From Monosporascus cannonballus (lineage: Eukaryota; Ascomycota; Sordariomycetes; Xylariales), in assembly GCA_004154925.1 (NCBI GenBank), contig QJNS01000167.1:108398-172397 (forward strand): DNA of 64,000 bases, read 5' to 3'. Both the position numbers and the translations under genes were made by a program. Below are positions 1 through 10,487 of this stretch, piece by piece; within the stretch, counting starts at the first letter, position 1; each line of letters opens with the position of its first letter. Under the pieces are notes generated by a model. That model worked only from the letters and a program-made list of their open reading frames with translations, was not told the DNA's origin and searched no databases.

Positions 1-817
1 TGCAGAAGCTGAGTGAGGCAGATTCTAGATCTGCCTTGGCGTTAAATCACTGGTCAAGACGCACTGCGCCTGTCATAACCTAAATATGCGTGCGTCTAGC
101 ACAAGATACACTACTAACAGTGCTACACGTGTTGATGCGTGCATAACATATGCGCTCCCATGCATCACTTGAGTTGCAATGGTTCGACCATCTCCACGTC
201 AGTAAGGTCTTGTCCTACATGAGGCAGGCTATAGCGCATCCTTGCACCTCTTTTCGCCTTTCTAAGGAGTAGCATCCCCTACAGTACGGGCTCAGGGTGA
301 CGGTGGGCGCCTAACGGGCCCTTGGATTGGCTAACTACGTTGGAATATGCGAGCCACGGGTTGTAACATGCCCTCCTAAGATCTAACATCACCAGGGGGT
401 TTCTAAGACACTCGCCTGCCTGGTGCGGGGCAATGTATCCGATGTTGAGTGCCTAATCTCTTGCCGAAAGCCTATGTACTAGCCTGGGCGTCGTATATGG
501 CTTGATTCATGGATGTGTCGCTTGTAAGTCAAGTGACTTATGCCTTTGTATGGAAGCTTCAGGCTGAGCGCGCAAAAAATAACACGAACCCCGTCACTTA
601 ACTTATATATCCCTTAGGCGTCACCACAGGAAAGTTTAGCGACAGTTTAACGGAGACGAGCAATTCTCGATTTGGCCTTTAAATTTTGAATGATCGGCTG
701 CTCGGCGTATTCATCATTTCGTTGCCCGCAAAGGATTTGTGGCCGAGTGTACTGGGGGTAGTGTCATTCGCGATCCGACTCTCCTCTAACTGCTGATTGT
801 CGATTGAGCTATTCGGG
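1..817. other. Upstream intergenic region
   Basis: No convincing gene is visible before the Hsp70-like start at 818. Open frames here are short and overlap the downstream gene on the opposite strand. A GGTTCGACC string near 180 resembles a tRNA B box but has no A box or cloverleaf around it. The 600-700 stretch is probably promoter and 5'-UTR of the next gene. Confidence 0.5.
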
Positions 818-2903
818 ATGGAGAATACCTTTGAGAGGTTGAGTATATCCGATCGTAAGATCATTGTTGCCATAGACTTTGGGACAACATATAGTGGGAT
901 GGCTTGGGCGGAAACCCAGAGACACGATAGGCGGATAGCCATAACGACGTGGCCAATTAGCCAAACAATCAGGGACGGAAAGACATCCGAGAAGGTCCCG
1001 ACAAAACTAAGATATACGGTCAATGGTATTCAATGGGGATTCCAAGTACCGCCCCAGGCGCCTGCTGAGGAGGTGTCCGAATGGTTCAAATTGTACGTAC
1101 GGACCTTGCTGTACACCTATCCACTACAGACAGATACTAACAGACATAGAGACCTCGACCCGTCGCTTCGGCCTTTGGCCGGGAATGGGGGCACCCGGCG
1201 TGACGCACAGAAACTAGTCACCGACTATCTATCAAAGCTAGGAGAACATCTTATGTACACCCTACGCCTGAAACTAGGCGAGGCCCTGGTCCGCAACACG
1301 CCACTCGACTTTATCCTGACGGTCCCGGCAATATGGAGCGAGCTGGCAAAGTCCAGGACGCTGGAAGCCTGCCAGCGGGCAGGCGGGCCATTCCAGAACA
1401 GACCAATAACCCTGATCTCGGAACCCGAAGCGGCAGCAATCTATACCATGCATGGACTCGATCCGCATGGACTTGAGGTCGGGGATTCGTTCGTCATCTG
1501 TGACGCAGGCGGCGGTACGGTGGACTTGATTTCCTACACCATCACCAACTTGAAGCCAATCCTCGAGATCAGAGAGGCCTCTCCAGGGTCCGGAGCTCTG
1601 TGTGGGTCATCGTTCTTGAATCGACGTTTCGAGACGTTCCTCCGAAGCAAGCTTGGGAACGAGGAAGGATTCGACGACGAGATTTTAGCAGAAGCAATGG
1701 AACGGTTTGAAGAACAAGTAATTATACAGCCCAAGACCCCGTTTCATATTTCATATGCCGTAGACTGACCCAGCCCGTGTTTATCGGAGAATAACGGTAA
1801 AGGATTCTAACAACATCGCAGACCAAGAGACATTTTACAATGGCCGCACTGCCAAACGACACGTTTCGCATCCCAGTTCCTGGCCTTGCGAATAACAAGG
1901 CGCTAGGCATCCAGAGAGGTTCCTTGCTTATCAAGGCCCAGGAGCTTCAGACGATTTTCGAGCCTGTGATCCTCCAGATCATTCAACTAGTGCGAGACCA
2001 GATTACCTCGAGTAATATTCCTATTCGCGCAGTCCTACTGGTTGGCGGTTTCGGTGGGTCGACCTACCTAAGGGAACGGCTCCGTAATTCTCTTGGTCCC
2101 AATGTTCAAGTCATGCAACCACCCAACGCTTGGCTCGCAGTTGTGAATGGAGCTGTGATGAAAGGGCTTTCGCTCAGCGCCCCAGCTCACCTTACTCATG
2201 TCAAGCTTGAACAGAGAGTGGCGCGGCGACACTATGGTACTGAGTTCGTTGTGCCATACGATCCGAGTAAGCATTCGGTAAGTCACAACAGTGCTTCCCT
2301 TCTTAAACTAGAAAACTCTATTCAAAGTCCCATCCCCCGACCCATCACTAACTGGATCTCAAATGCAGGCCTTGCAATCTGTTAAGCGATGGGACGGCTT
2401 GGAGGGGTGCTACAGAGTTAAGGTGATGAAGTGGTTCATCCAAAAGGTAAGTGGCAGACTTAGTTGGGTTCCATCTCATATCCATCTTCCAAAGACTAAA
2501 AGTGTCTTAGGGAGAAAGTGTCTCAGAGAACGAGGCCATATTCCACGGCTTTTACATATCGAACCTGGTCAGCTCCGGCCGAATACGAAAAGTCACGCTA
2601 GAGATATTTGTGGACAGCATTGACAGGCCGGCGAGCTTATTGCGCGATGGGAACTTGAAGCTCTTATGCAAAGTCGAAGCAGACATCAGCCATATTCCTG
2701 ACAGCCAACTTACACAGAAAAGAGGCGTGGACGGCAACATGTACTATATAGTGGATGCCAAGCTTGAATCAGTTTGTAAGTTGGTTCCACGAGGAAACCT
2801 ACAACTTCATATTTAACAAATAACAGATCATTCCGCATCTACTTCATGGACACTCATACACAAGGGTCAAAGGTATAATACTGTGAAGGCGGAGTATGTC
2901 TAG
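818..2903 (+). CDS. HSPA12-type Hsp70-like ATPase, five exons
   Basis: Exons 818-1717, 1822-2277, 2369-2446, 2511-2775 and 2827-2903 join in frame to give 591 residues. All four introns are GT-AG, and an ATG at 818 was chosen because the longer frame upstream begins only at a TTG. Three actin/Hsp70-fold ATP motifs are visible: DFGTTYSG (residues 20-27), CDAGGGTVDL (228-237) and VGGFGGSTYL (373-382). ISEPEAAA lies at 200-207. The C-terminal part lacks a recognisable canonical Hsp70 substrate-binding domain, as is usual for the HSPA12 branch, and ends in a divergent beta-rich tail finishing NTVKAEYV. Fungal genomes carry many expanded, poorly characterised members; a cytosolic ATP-dependent role is inferred. 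It stands alone beside a repeat nest. The family call is firm and the cellular role unknown. Confidence 0.9.
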
Positions 2904-3175
2904 ACGACGCGAGGTGGCATCAAAGGTCTGTGTTCTAGTCAGAGTTGATCCATAGTCCTTAGCTTGGTTGAGACTGTAGTCCATATCAATGGCTGCCGCC
3001 AAAAGTTCAAAATCTTACAACGTTCGTTTAAATACAGATATTTTTGGACGGTGCCTTGCTTTTGCCCACTCACATGGTCTTTGCTCTGGAACGTCTCGGC
3101 CAATGTGAAAATACTAGGTATTAATCCAGCACAAATTCCATACCTCTTTACTAGACAAGATTTTGAATACACTTG

Positions 3176-3369
3176 TGTTGCAGAATAGGGTAGGTCTATT
3201 AGCCATCTGGCCAAAGCCATGCAAGCGCACCGGAATAACCTTATTCCGGGGAGCCTACACTTTACAAAGAACTCCGTAGCCACCACTTCTCAGAGCCCCA
3301 CTCTAGTAAGGCAATTATCACTTCCCCCAACATATGCAACCTTATCTTCCGATTAGCTTAACTGTCACA
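3176..3369 (+). mobile_element. Solo LTR, family copy 1 (diverged), TSD acttg
   Basis: This 194-bp copy starts TGTTG and ends GTCACA, with the perfect 5-bp direct repeat acttg at 3171-3175 and 3370-3374. It aligns along its length with the copies at 3460, 33931, 41103 and (inverted) 48826 but is the most diverged, so it is probably the oldest. Its core holds a perfect 20-bp inverted repeat, CCGGAATAA-CC-TTATTCCGG. Short TG...CA termini and 5-bp duplications are the standard signature of LTR retrotransposon integration; no internal region is attached. Confidence 0.8.
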
Positions 3370-3459
3370 ACTTGAATGTGGCTTAGCTACAAGTGAGACA
3401 TTACTCCACCAAGCAGGGGAACTCTGGTGCAAAGGATAGACAGAATACCTGTTATATTT

Positions 3460-3646
3460 TGTCGTGGAATAGGGGTATCTGTGTTAGTCATCAAGCTCCC
3501 AGCACCCCGGAAGAACCTTATTCCGGCGCGCCCACAGTATATAGAGAGCTTCCTAGCCACCGCACCCTAGAGCTGAATTCTAGCCAAACAATTATCACTT
3601 CTCACACTCTATGTTACCTTATCTACCGATCAGCCTAACTGTGACA
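3460..3646 (+). mobile_element. Solo LTR, family copy 2, TSD tattt
   Basis: This 187-bp copy starts TGTCGTGG and ends CTGTGACA, flanked by tattt at 3455-3459 and 3647-3651. It is close in sequence to the copies at 33931 and 41103, so these three look younger than copy 1. It sits only 90 bp downstream of copy 1 in the same orientation but has its own target-site duplication, so it is an independent insertion and not half of a two-LTR element. Confidence 0.85.
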
Positions 3647-3725
3647 TATTTTGTATTGAGTAGCCAGCCGGAAGGCTCGAGAACTATGAAGCTAGGCATG
3701 AGAGGCGTCGATCGTCTGGTGACCC

Positions 3726-4020
3726 TAGGGTTTGCACTACCCACCCACCCAATAAATTTTCCACCCACGAGCCACCCATGGCAAGAGATGCTACCTACGA
3801 ATGGGTAGTCCTAGGTAATCCGTAGGTAGTACTTATTGACTAACATTTATTTTTGGCTATTAAATTTATTTAATATTTTTACACTGTCATATATAATTAT
3901 AATTAAATATTATAATAAATAAGCTTTATATTTACGGTAAATGTAAATTATAAAGGTTTTCGCCGATTAGTACGCTGATTCGTACGTTATCGAGAACTAA
4001 TTATTTGCGTATATATATTT
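3726..4020 (+). mobile_element. Degenerate hAT-like element, left end
   Basis: The segment begins TAGGGTTTGC, which fits the hAT terminal pattern, followed by repeated ACCCACCC/GGGTAG subterminal motifs and then a strongly AT-rich interior. A block near 3970-3995 (TAGTACGCtGATTcGTACGTT) reappears at about 17027-17047 in the same orientation inside the element at 16821. The right end cannot be placed, and no 8-bp target duplication was found. The AT-rich interior looks mutated by RIP. The assignment rests on end motifs only. Confidence 0.4.
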
Positions 4021-4089
4021 GGAGAGAAGTACTAAAAAATACCACGCTAAGGCTGGGCCTGTGGAAACGGTCGGGCCAAAACCACAAAT

Positions 4090-4345
4090 GGCTACGTCAG
4101 CCCAAATCACGTGATCAGTGCTCAGCGGATCGCAACTGAGCACTACTGAGCATCACTGAGCAACCGCTCAGCAAAGCTCTACTGAGCAAGAACGAGGAAT
4201 AAGAAAAGGGATCAATATATAGATACGTTCATTACCATAGTTTAGATAGCATCAGTTTGCAATATAACTCTGGCACCCTTGGTATTAAGAGACGTGACAC
4301 GTTACTGTATCTATTGCTCAGAATCCCACGATACTCCTGCCAACA
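4090..4345 (+). repeat. ACTGAGCA-type tandem motif, possible LTR promoter relic
   Basis: Between 4118 and 4188 the words GCTCAG and ACTGAGCA recur about six times in both orientations, just after the 10-bp palindrome ATCACGTGAT (4106-4115). A TATA-like CAATATATAGATA follows at about 4214. Repeated short motifs followed by a TATA box are reminiscent of an LTR U3/R region, but no matching second LTR or target duplication is seen, so this is a weak call. Confidence 0.3.
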
Positions 4346-4583
4346 TAAACCCGTACGACTAAGGTTTAATAGTTGGTTAAACCGCCTAGCCGTCACATAT
4401 TTCTGGCCATGCAATAGCGGCGTCGCTTTTGCGAAATCCTGGTAATGCTGATTTGGATTGGGTTATTCGGGTATACCACTTGCATTAATCCTACTCACTT
4501 GACTAATTCTGGCCTACACGGCTGTGACAAAAGAATTTATGTCAGGGAAAAGGTGAACACAGAGTGAAAGGCAGGAAGCTAGT

Positions 4584-4713
4584 TGTTAGGTAGAAGTAGA
4601 GATGACCATTAACGCCTGTCCTTCCTAAGTATCTAGGGGGCGAAGCCCCCTTTATATAGCCGTAAGACCCCTGTCCAGAAGGTTCCACCGCGTCCCGATT
4701 TTAGCACCTGACA
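4584..4713 (+). repeat. LTR-like segment with 8-bp imperfect terminal inverted repeats
   Basis: The segment starts TGTTAGGT and ends ACCTGACA, whose reverse complement TGTCAGGT differs at one base. Inside are a hairpin AGGGGGC-GAA-GCCCCCT (4635-4651) and immediately after it TTTATATAG, a TATA-like box. The bases after the right end, ATTTATCAGA, resemble the TGGTATCAGA primer-binding site used by many copia elements. There is no target-site duplication across this piece, which would fit a 5' LTR with lost internal sequence. Low confidence. Confidence 0.3.
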
Positions 4714-5917
4714 ATTTATCAGAATGCCCCTGTTTCCTCCTGAGAACACTAGGTTGCTATTTGCCTTTTGCTTTTCGTTCGTTGATATAGAGTTAAAGTG
4801 CATATGCATGGAAATAACTGAAAAGCCTAGAACATGGTGTGGACCTCTATAGAACTTGACTCTAGGTTTCAAATCCTGAGGGTAGCTCTTCATCCAATTT
4901 GAATACATTCATTGTACCCCGAGACACCCTTTCTTCCTGTGGGTTCTAAGCTGATAAGTAAGTTATGCACTACCTACCAGTCGGTATAACTAGATACGCT
5001 TCCAATGCACACAGCCTTTCCTAGTTTATTGCGGAGGCACAGCCTGTTCCTCGGCGGGGACTACAAACATAATCCGAAAGTCCGGTCGAATCACCAAGTC
5101 TGGCATGGCCCCTTGATAGAATAGGCACGCGTTCCGCATGACAGGTCCATTATCTCATGCCGGAGCAGGCTAATGGGCGCTTCTAGACCAGGAACGTCCT
5201 GAAGCAGCCGAAGAGTCGAATCCCGGAGCTGGCTCAAATGCCGTCTTGGCATGTCAAGTGGACGGCTGAAAACGCATTGTGGGCGAATAGGAAGCCGCAC
5301 CCCCTCAGCCATCATCGCTGCGTAACTTCGGCCCTTTCGAAATTTATTCCTTTTCTTCGACGTGAAAACCATCTCGGTTCCGAAATTTATCGGGTAGGCT
5401 TACCGATTCGCCAACCACGTTCTGTTGCAAGGCCAGTTAATAAAAAAAACCAGATACTATTTGCCATCGTGATAACATTAAAAACAGCTCGAAGCCACCC
5501 ATGGGTGAAAGTTGGCTTCTGGTCCCGTACTCGGTCAACTACGGTGACTTCGCAGGAGTAGAGTTTGCCAGTGTCAAAAAACCAGATCCGGACCCAGTCA
5601 ATCAACATCTCACGCATGCATCTTTCATCATAGCTGAATTGTGGGACTGCGTAGTTCGCGTAATTCAACAATTGGATGGAAAACTGATAAGACCCGACAG
5701 GAGCGGGTAGCGACATGACCATGACAAGCCGAGTAGTGAAGAAAGCTGTTGAGACACGTATTGTCGGGGTTACCGCACCCTCGTAGTAATGCTCGGGCGT
5801 CTATAGGATATTGGAGTCTCGCTCCCCCGTGGGACCTCTTAAGAAGCAATAAGCCCAAGTTCCATCAGGATTTTCATCCCAAAGATCGTCGTACTTCTCC
5901 CTCCAGACATAGCCAGC
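4714..5917. other. Intergenic, one unassigned 111-codon frame
   Basis: No recognisable gene. A minus-strand frame with an ATG at 5722 runs to 5387 (111 codons) and looks somewhat protein-like, with a central WVRIWFFDTGK stretch, but it matches no family I can name and overlaps other open frames. The last 200 bases probably hold the promoter of the reductase gene at 5918. Confidence 0.35.
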
Positions 5918-7156
5918 ATGGAGTTTCGTCGTAGTAGCCCTGTCTTGGACTTCTTCTCCCGACAGACAGTCTTCCTGACTGGTAGTACGGGCGGCCTCGG
6001 CGGCTGTCTGTTATACAAACTGGTGGTGACGCTAGGGGTGGCCAAAGTCTTCGCTCTGGTGAGAGGGGACGCGGCGACGGCCAAGCGCAAATGGGCCGCC
6101 AGTATGGGAAAGTCGAAGTCGGAAGATATTCTAGGCACGGGAAAGATCGTCTTCATCCCCGGGGACATCACGAAACCGTCCCTGGGCATGTTTCCTGAGC
6201 ACTGCGCCGAGGTTCAGGACAGCGTCTCCCTCATCATCCACGCGGCGGCTGATATCAACTTCCGGGACCCGCTGCCCGTGCTCGTGGCCAACAACACCTC
6301 GTCAACCCTCGAGCTTGCCTCCATGGCGCGCGACTTCAAGAAGCTGCACCTTTTTGTCCATGTGTCGACCGCTTACGTCAACTCCTTCCTCGAGGACAGC
6401 GAGGTGGCCGAGGAGGTCTACCGGGTGGGCGATCCCGAGAAGGAGATCGCCGACATCACGGCCGGCAGAGGTTCGGGCCGGGTTGAGGCCTACCCATGGC
6501 CTTACGGGTACTCCAAGCACCTCACGGAGCAACTGTTGACTCTCAAGTTCCCTCGGATGCCATTGCTCATTGTCCGGCCGTCGAGCATAGGTCCTGCAGC
6601 GCAGGTGCCGTTTCCCCAGTATATGCCCGCGGCGTCAAGTCCCCTATCGAACTTCTATGCACGGCTACTATTCCCGACGGGTGGCATCAACACCTTCCCG
6701 CCATGTCGGGGCTCGGCCTCTGGGACCAACGTACTGGACGAGATCCCAGTCGACCTAGTGGCAAACATATTGTTGCAGCACACCTATCGTCGTACGATGG
6801 GCGTCGTGCACGCGTCGTCCTCATTATACGTACCCAAGATCCTGGACGACTACCTCGCGGACGCCAGGAGACACGCCCCCGCGTCCTGGAGGCCTAGAAT
6901 GGCACAGAACATATTCTCCACGGATAACCGTCTCGGGACTGGGAAGCTCGCCAACTTCTATGCCGTTCTCAGTCGGGATTGGCGCTTCCGTACCTCGAGA
7001 TCAAGGGATCTCGACCAAGGCGGAATCCTTGGCCTGTCTCTTAATGGTCACGACCCTGAGAAGTATGTGGAAGATAGGCTCCGCGCAATCGTGAAGCAGG
7101 CTAAGCAACGATTCAAGGCGGATGACCAGAGCATGATTGAAGAACCGAGGCTCTAA
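5918..7156 (+). CDS. Fatty-acyl-CoA reductase-like NAD(P)-binding protein
   Basis: A single-exon frame of 412 residues with an ATG start. The N-terminus carries the extended-SDR cofactor loop TGSTGGLG (residues 21-28). A conserved HVSTAYVN lies at about 148-155 and the catalytic YGYSK (Tyr196, Lys200) follows. The arrangement matches the NAD_binding_4/male-sterility family, which includes fatty acyl-CoA reductases and the terminal reductase domains of carboxylic-acid reductases. The likely reaction is NADPH-dependent reduction of an acyl thioester to aldehyde or alcohol, but the substrate cannot be read from sequence. There is no adenylation or carrier domain and no membrane anchor. At 412 residues it lacks the C-terminal sterile domain typical of full FARs. 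No biosynthetic genes flank it, and it converges on SIP5. Confidence 0.85.
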   Translation: MEFRRSSPVLDFFSRQTVFLTGSTGGLGGCLLYKLVVTLGVAKVFALVRGDAATAKRKWAASMGKSKSEDILGTGKIVFIPGDITKPSLGMFPEHCAEVQDSVSLIIHAAADINFRDPLPVLVANNTSSTLELASMARDFKKLHLFVHVSTAYVNSFLEDSEVAEEVYRVGDPEKEIADITAGRGSGRVEAYPWPYGYSKHLTEQLLTLKFPRMPLLIVRPSSIGPAAQVPFPQYMPAASSPLSNFYARLLFPTGGINTFPPCRGSASGTNVLDEIPVDLVANILLQHTYRRTMGVVHASSSLYVPKILDDYLADARRHAPASWRPRMAQNIFSTDNRLGTGKLANFYAVLSRDWRFRTSRSRDLDQGGILGLSLNGHDPEKYVEDRLRAIVKQAKQRFKADDQSMIEEPRL

Positions 7157-7872
7157 GAATGCGGCTTAACCCTCTTTTCAATGCCCGCTTGTGGTAGATA
7201 AGGTGGAGATGTGGGGCTTAGCAAGCCACGGCCTAAAGACATGCTGCCTTCAGATGGCACGCTTCTATATCATGGGAAACAAAATATGAGAAACGATGAC
7301 ATGAGTCAAGAATGGTCCCTGTTCTAGCTGCCGAAGTCCTTACCTGGACTCGAGCAGATGTGTGATGTGCAGTAACTGGTTTCCAGGTAACATGAGCCAT
7401 TTCATGACGGGGCTAGCATCTACAACCCTTTGTAGGCTGTGCCCCGCGGGACGAGGAAATCAGGACTACATTACCGGCGCCTCCTCCCGAGATTTAGAGT
7501 GCGATGCCTTTCCTGGGGAACGTCAGCAGAGTAGTGGGTGCTCAAAAGCAACTAACGGCATCGCAGAGTACCTGTATTGATGCCGCTCCGCGTGCACATC
7601 GGTTCCCGTCTGGGTAGCGGGGAGCTAGCCCAGCTCGCCGCCATAAGACCCCTGCATATGCGGTTCGGGACTCCTGGGCAGTGCGACGACAATGAATTTA
7701 AGGCAAGTAGGTAACGTAGAATTCCAGTGTCTACATGCCCCCAACTCCGACCCTGAAACAATAGCCGCGCCCCTTCCATCTCCTTTACTTTGAAATACCC
7801 TATGCAAGATCCATAATCCAGCGAGTTCCCTTTCTGGCCGCACTCCCGTCCCCGGTAAATAGTGAAGGAAAT
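7157..7872. other. Convergent intergenic region
   Basis: These 716 bp lie between the 3' ends of the reductase gene (+) and SIP5 (-). Only short overlapping frames on both strands are present; nothing is recognisable. It presumably contains both 3'-UTRs. Confidence 0.5.
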
Positions 7873-10487
7873 CTATTGTGTGACCTGGTGCGGCTGTTCT
7901 GGTGTATTGGCAATGTGTCCCAGTTGCTTAGAGCCATCCGGATCTGGTGTGTCGGGCGTGACGATGAGCTGCGGGGGTGGCAAGCTACCGTTTCTCTCAT
8001 GCGTTCCTGTAACACTAGGCATGTTGCGACCGGGAGATGGTGATTTCTTCGTTTCAATCTCGGAGTCTTCCGCAGGCCGAACAGTGCCGCCCTCGGCATG
8101 CTCAACATACATCCCTTCGGCATCTCCCGCGCCGCTTGCTTTCCGCCGGTCATCGCCGTCCGGAGACGGAGGCTCTCCGTCAATGGGAACGCCGACCATC
8201 TCTGCTAAGCTCCTGAAGTTACACACCGGCTCTGAAGAGCTGGCGTTCTCATCCTCCGTAGCGTGGCCACCAAGACTCGGAGGGGTCGACGACGGTTCTT
8301 CTGCTGCCTCCCCTAGCTGCTGGCAGGCATCGCTGTCGGAAACACTAGAGCTTATAGAGCTAGCGTTACTCATTTGGCGAAGATGGGAAGACCCTCGAGA
8401 ATGTGATGTGGGAGAGGGAATAACGGCCGGTGAAGGTCCCCGGGTATTAGGGGGTGCGTCTGTACGTTCAACCGCCTTGCCCTTGTCACCATCATTGGAG
8501 ACATGAGGTGATTCAGGTCCAGCAGCGACTGCAGTTACCCGACCACTCGGCCTACTGCTCTGGCTAGCGGATGTAGAAGTTGTAGTCACACCGGCCTCCA
8601 TGCGCAAATTACTGGCCGCGCTGTTGTCCCGCCTACGCCCAACGAGCCCTAAACTCAAAGAACTTGCACTAGCACCGCTTCCACCCTGCCCGCCATAGAC
8701 GTCTCCCTTGTTCTTCTTGGCCGCTTTCCGTTCTTCCTTCTCACGCTTCTTAGCCTCCTTTCGAGCTTCCTTTTCAGCCTTTTTGCGACGTTCCTCCTCA
8801 TCTGCAATGCTCAGCCTTATGGCTTCGGCCATCATCATACTCTCGAGAGACGCCACATCGAAGCGTTCTCGACCCAGGACCGCCCTTCCCGAAGAGCCTC
8901 GTGGACCCGGTTCGGCACCTTCCGGAGGATCACCGTTCCCGTCGTAATGGGACGGTGAGTTCGTGCTGGTGCTCGGGCTTTCAGCGCCACGGGCGTCCCT
9001 GGTGCTGCGGCGACTGAATCGACTCGGCCGACCAAATATTGTGCGGGATTCGGTGTTTCCCATCATGAAGGCTGCGTGATGGAGGGCGTCCGCGGCCGCG
9101 GCCCTCCTGCGCTGTTGTGCGCGAGCCGCTGCTAACTTGGTAGTCCACTCGGGCCGAATACGGTCAGTCGTAATAACTCCTGGGGCATTAGCAGCTAAAC
9201 TCTGCGCCCTCCTGTGGTTAGAGTAGGGCGGCGGAGTAGAGGATAACGGCGAGAGATTCGAGTTTAGAGAGCTCGATGATGACATAGCTGTGCTCATAGA
9301 GCCGAGTCCAGAAGCATTAGAAGCGTAAGTTAAACCACGACGGAATGGAGGAGGCTCATATGTGACGCCGAATTCCGTCTGGGTGCAGTATGGGCATTTT
9401 GCCGGCTCCATGATGAGCTCGCCTGTTGGTTCATCGGTACTGGCAGCACTTTCGGCGCCAGCTTCTTGATCATGATGTTCCGGATAGTGCGGATCCGGTC
9501 TTTTGATTTGCACGAAACACTCACTGCAGATTAGTTGGGCGCAACAGCGTGTGCGGTTTAGGTACGGAGGATAGTACATCAGGCATAGTGGACATTCGAC
9601 CCCATCCTTGTAAAGAAACACCTCTAGAGGCTGGCCGTTCACGAAGGGATCATGCGGCAGATTGATTTCTCGGGGCATTATATCGGTGTTGGACCCATTC
9701 CTGGTCAAATTCAACGCTGCCGCAAGAGCTTTGTGCGGTTTAAAAGGTGAACTGGATCTTGGCGGACCGTGCGACGTCGGGGATGGGAGAGACGTGCCAG
9801 GACTCGACGTTGCGATGTCAGAGGATGCAGACATAGTTCGAGGGCCCATTGGCACAGTTAGATGGCCGAAATTGGGCGTCGATGTACCCGGTGACTCGGG
9901 GGTCCTATGCTGGGGTAGGAGGTTTTCGGGGACTTCATCAGCTTGGGGTATCTCGAGACCCCGCGCAGCAGCAATTATCTGATGCTCCGCCCAGTTTTCG
10001 TTGAAATCATCCAATCCGCGCCAGAACGGTGCGATTCTCCTTTCAATCTACCATAGGTGTACGTTAGCGGCTGAACCCAGTATGGATCTCGCCTATGTCT
10101 TACCTGAAGTTGGCGTACGATGGGTTTGCTGAAGTCTTCAGACGCCGTGTAGATGCCCATCGTTACTAGGTACCCCCCATCGACGTGTTCTTCCCTCATA
10201 CTCCGTTCCCGCTCTTGGGCTCGTGCTATCCGTTCCCTTTCCAATTTCCGAGCTTCCCTTTCTTGCTTGGTCTCCCGATGCTCAAATGGTACATCTTGTT
10301 GGCGAGAGCTTGAGCCACCACCGACGCTTAAGCCCAGAACAGCAAGGTCACCCCTGCTGACACGTCGCGACCGGTCAGGAAGATCCCCCTGGTAGCCAGC
10401 ACCGCCCGAACTACCGCCCGCATCAAGACTGGCACCGGGTCCTAAGCGAGAGCTAGTCCGCGCTTCTTTTCCGTGTGCATTACCCAT
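7873..10487 (-). CDS. SIP5: SIP5-like zinc-finger protein, two exons
   Basis: Exon 1 is 10487-10104 and exon 2 is 10047-7873, joined across a 56-bp GT-AG intron to give 852 residues. The N-terminus MGNAHGK is a good N-myristoylation signal. Residues about 70-100 form a charged, probably coiled segment. The joined sequence [14 protein letters not shown] spans the splice. A RING-like cysteine cluster follows: CPLC (280-283), CC (296-297), CSEC (302-305) and CPYC (346-349), ending in FGVTYEPP. The rest is long, low-complexity and Ser/Pro-rich, with a Lys/Glu-rich helix. This is the layout of fungal SIP5; yeast Sip5 was found as an interactor of the Snf1 kinase and Reg1/Glc7 phosphatase, which links it to glucose signalling. 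The function here is inferred from the family. Confidence 0.9.

Noticed and set aside
170..200. tRNA-like B box GGTTCGACC
   Set aside because: No A box at the right distance and no cloverleaf can be drawn; similar isolated words at 26399 and 60217 were rejected for the same reason.
3176..3646. Copies 1 and 2 as the two LTRs of one element
   Set aside because: They are 90 bp apart, differ in age, and each has its own target-site duplication.
7862..8506. 214-codon plus-strand frame
   Set aside because: Antisense shadow of the low-complexity Ser/Pro-rich half of SIP5.
5918..10487. Idea of a secondary-metabolite cluster around the reductase
   Set aside because: The neighbours are SIP5 and repeats; no synthase, oxidase or cluster regulator is present.
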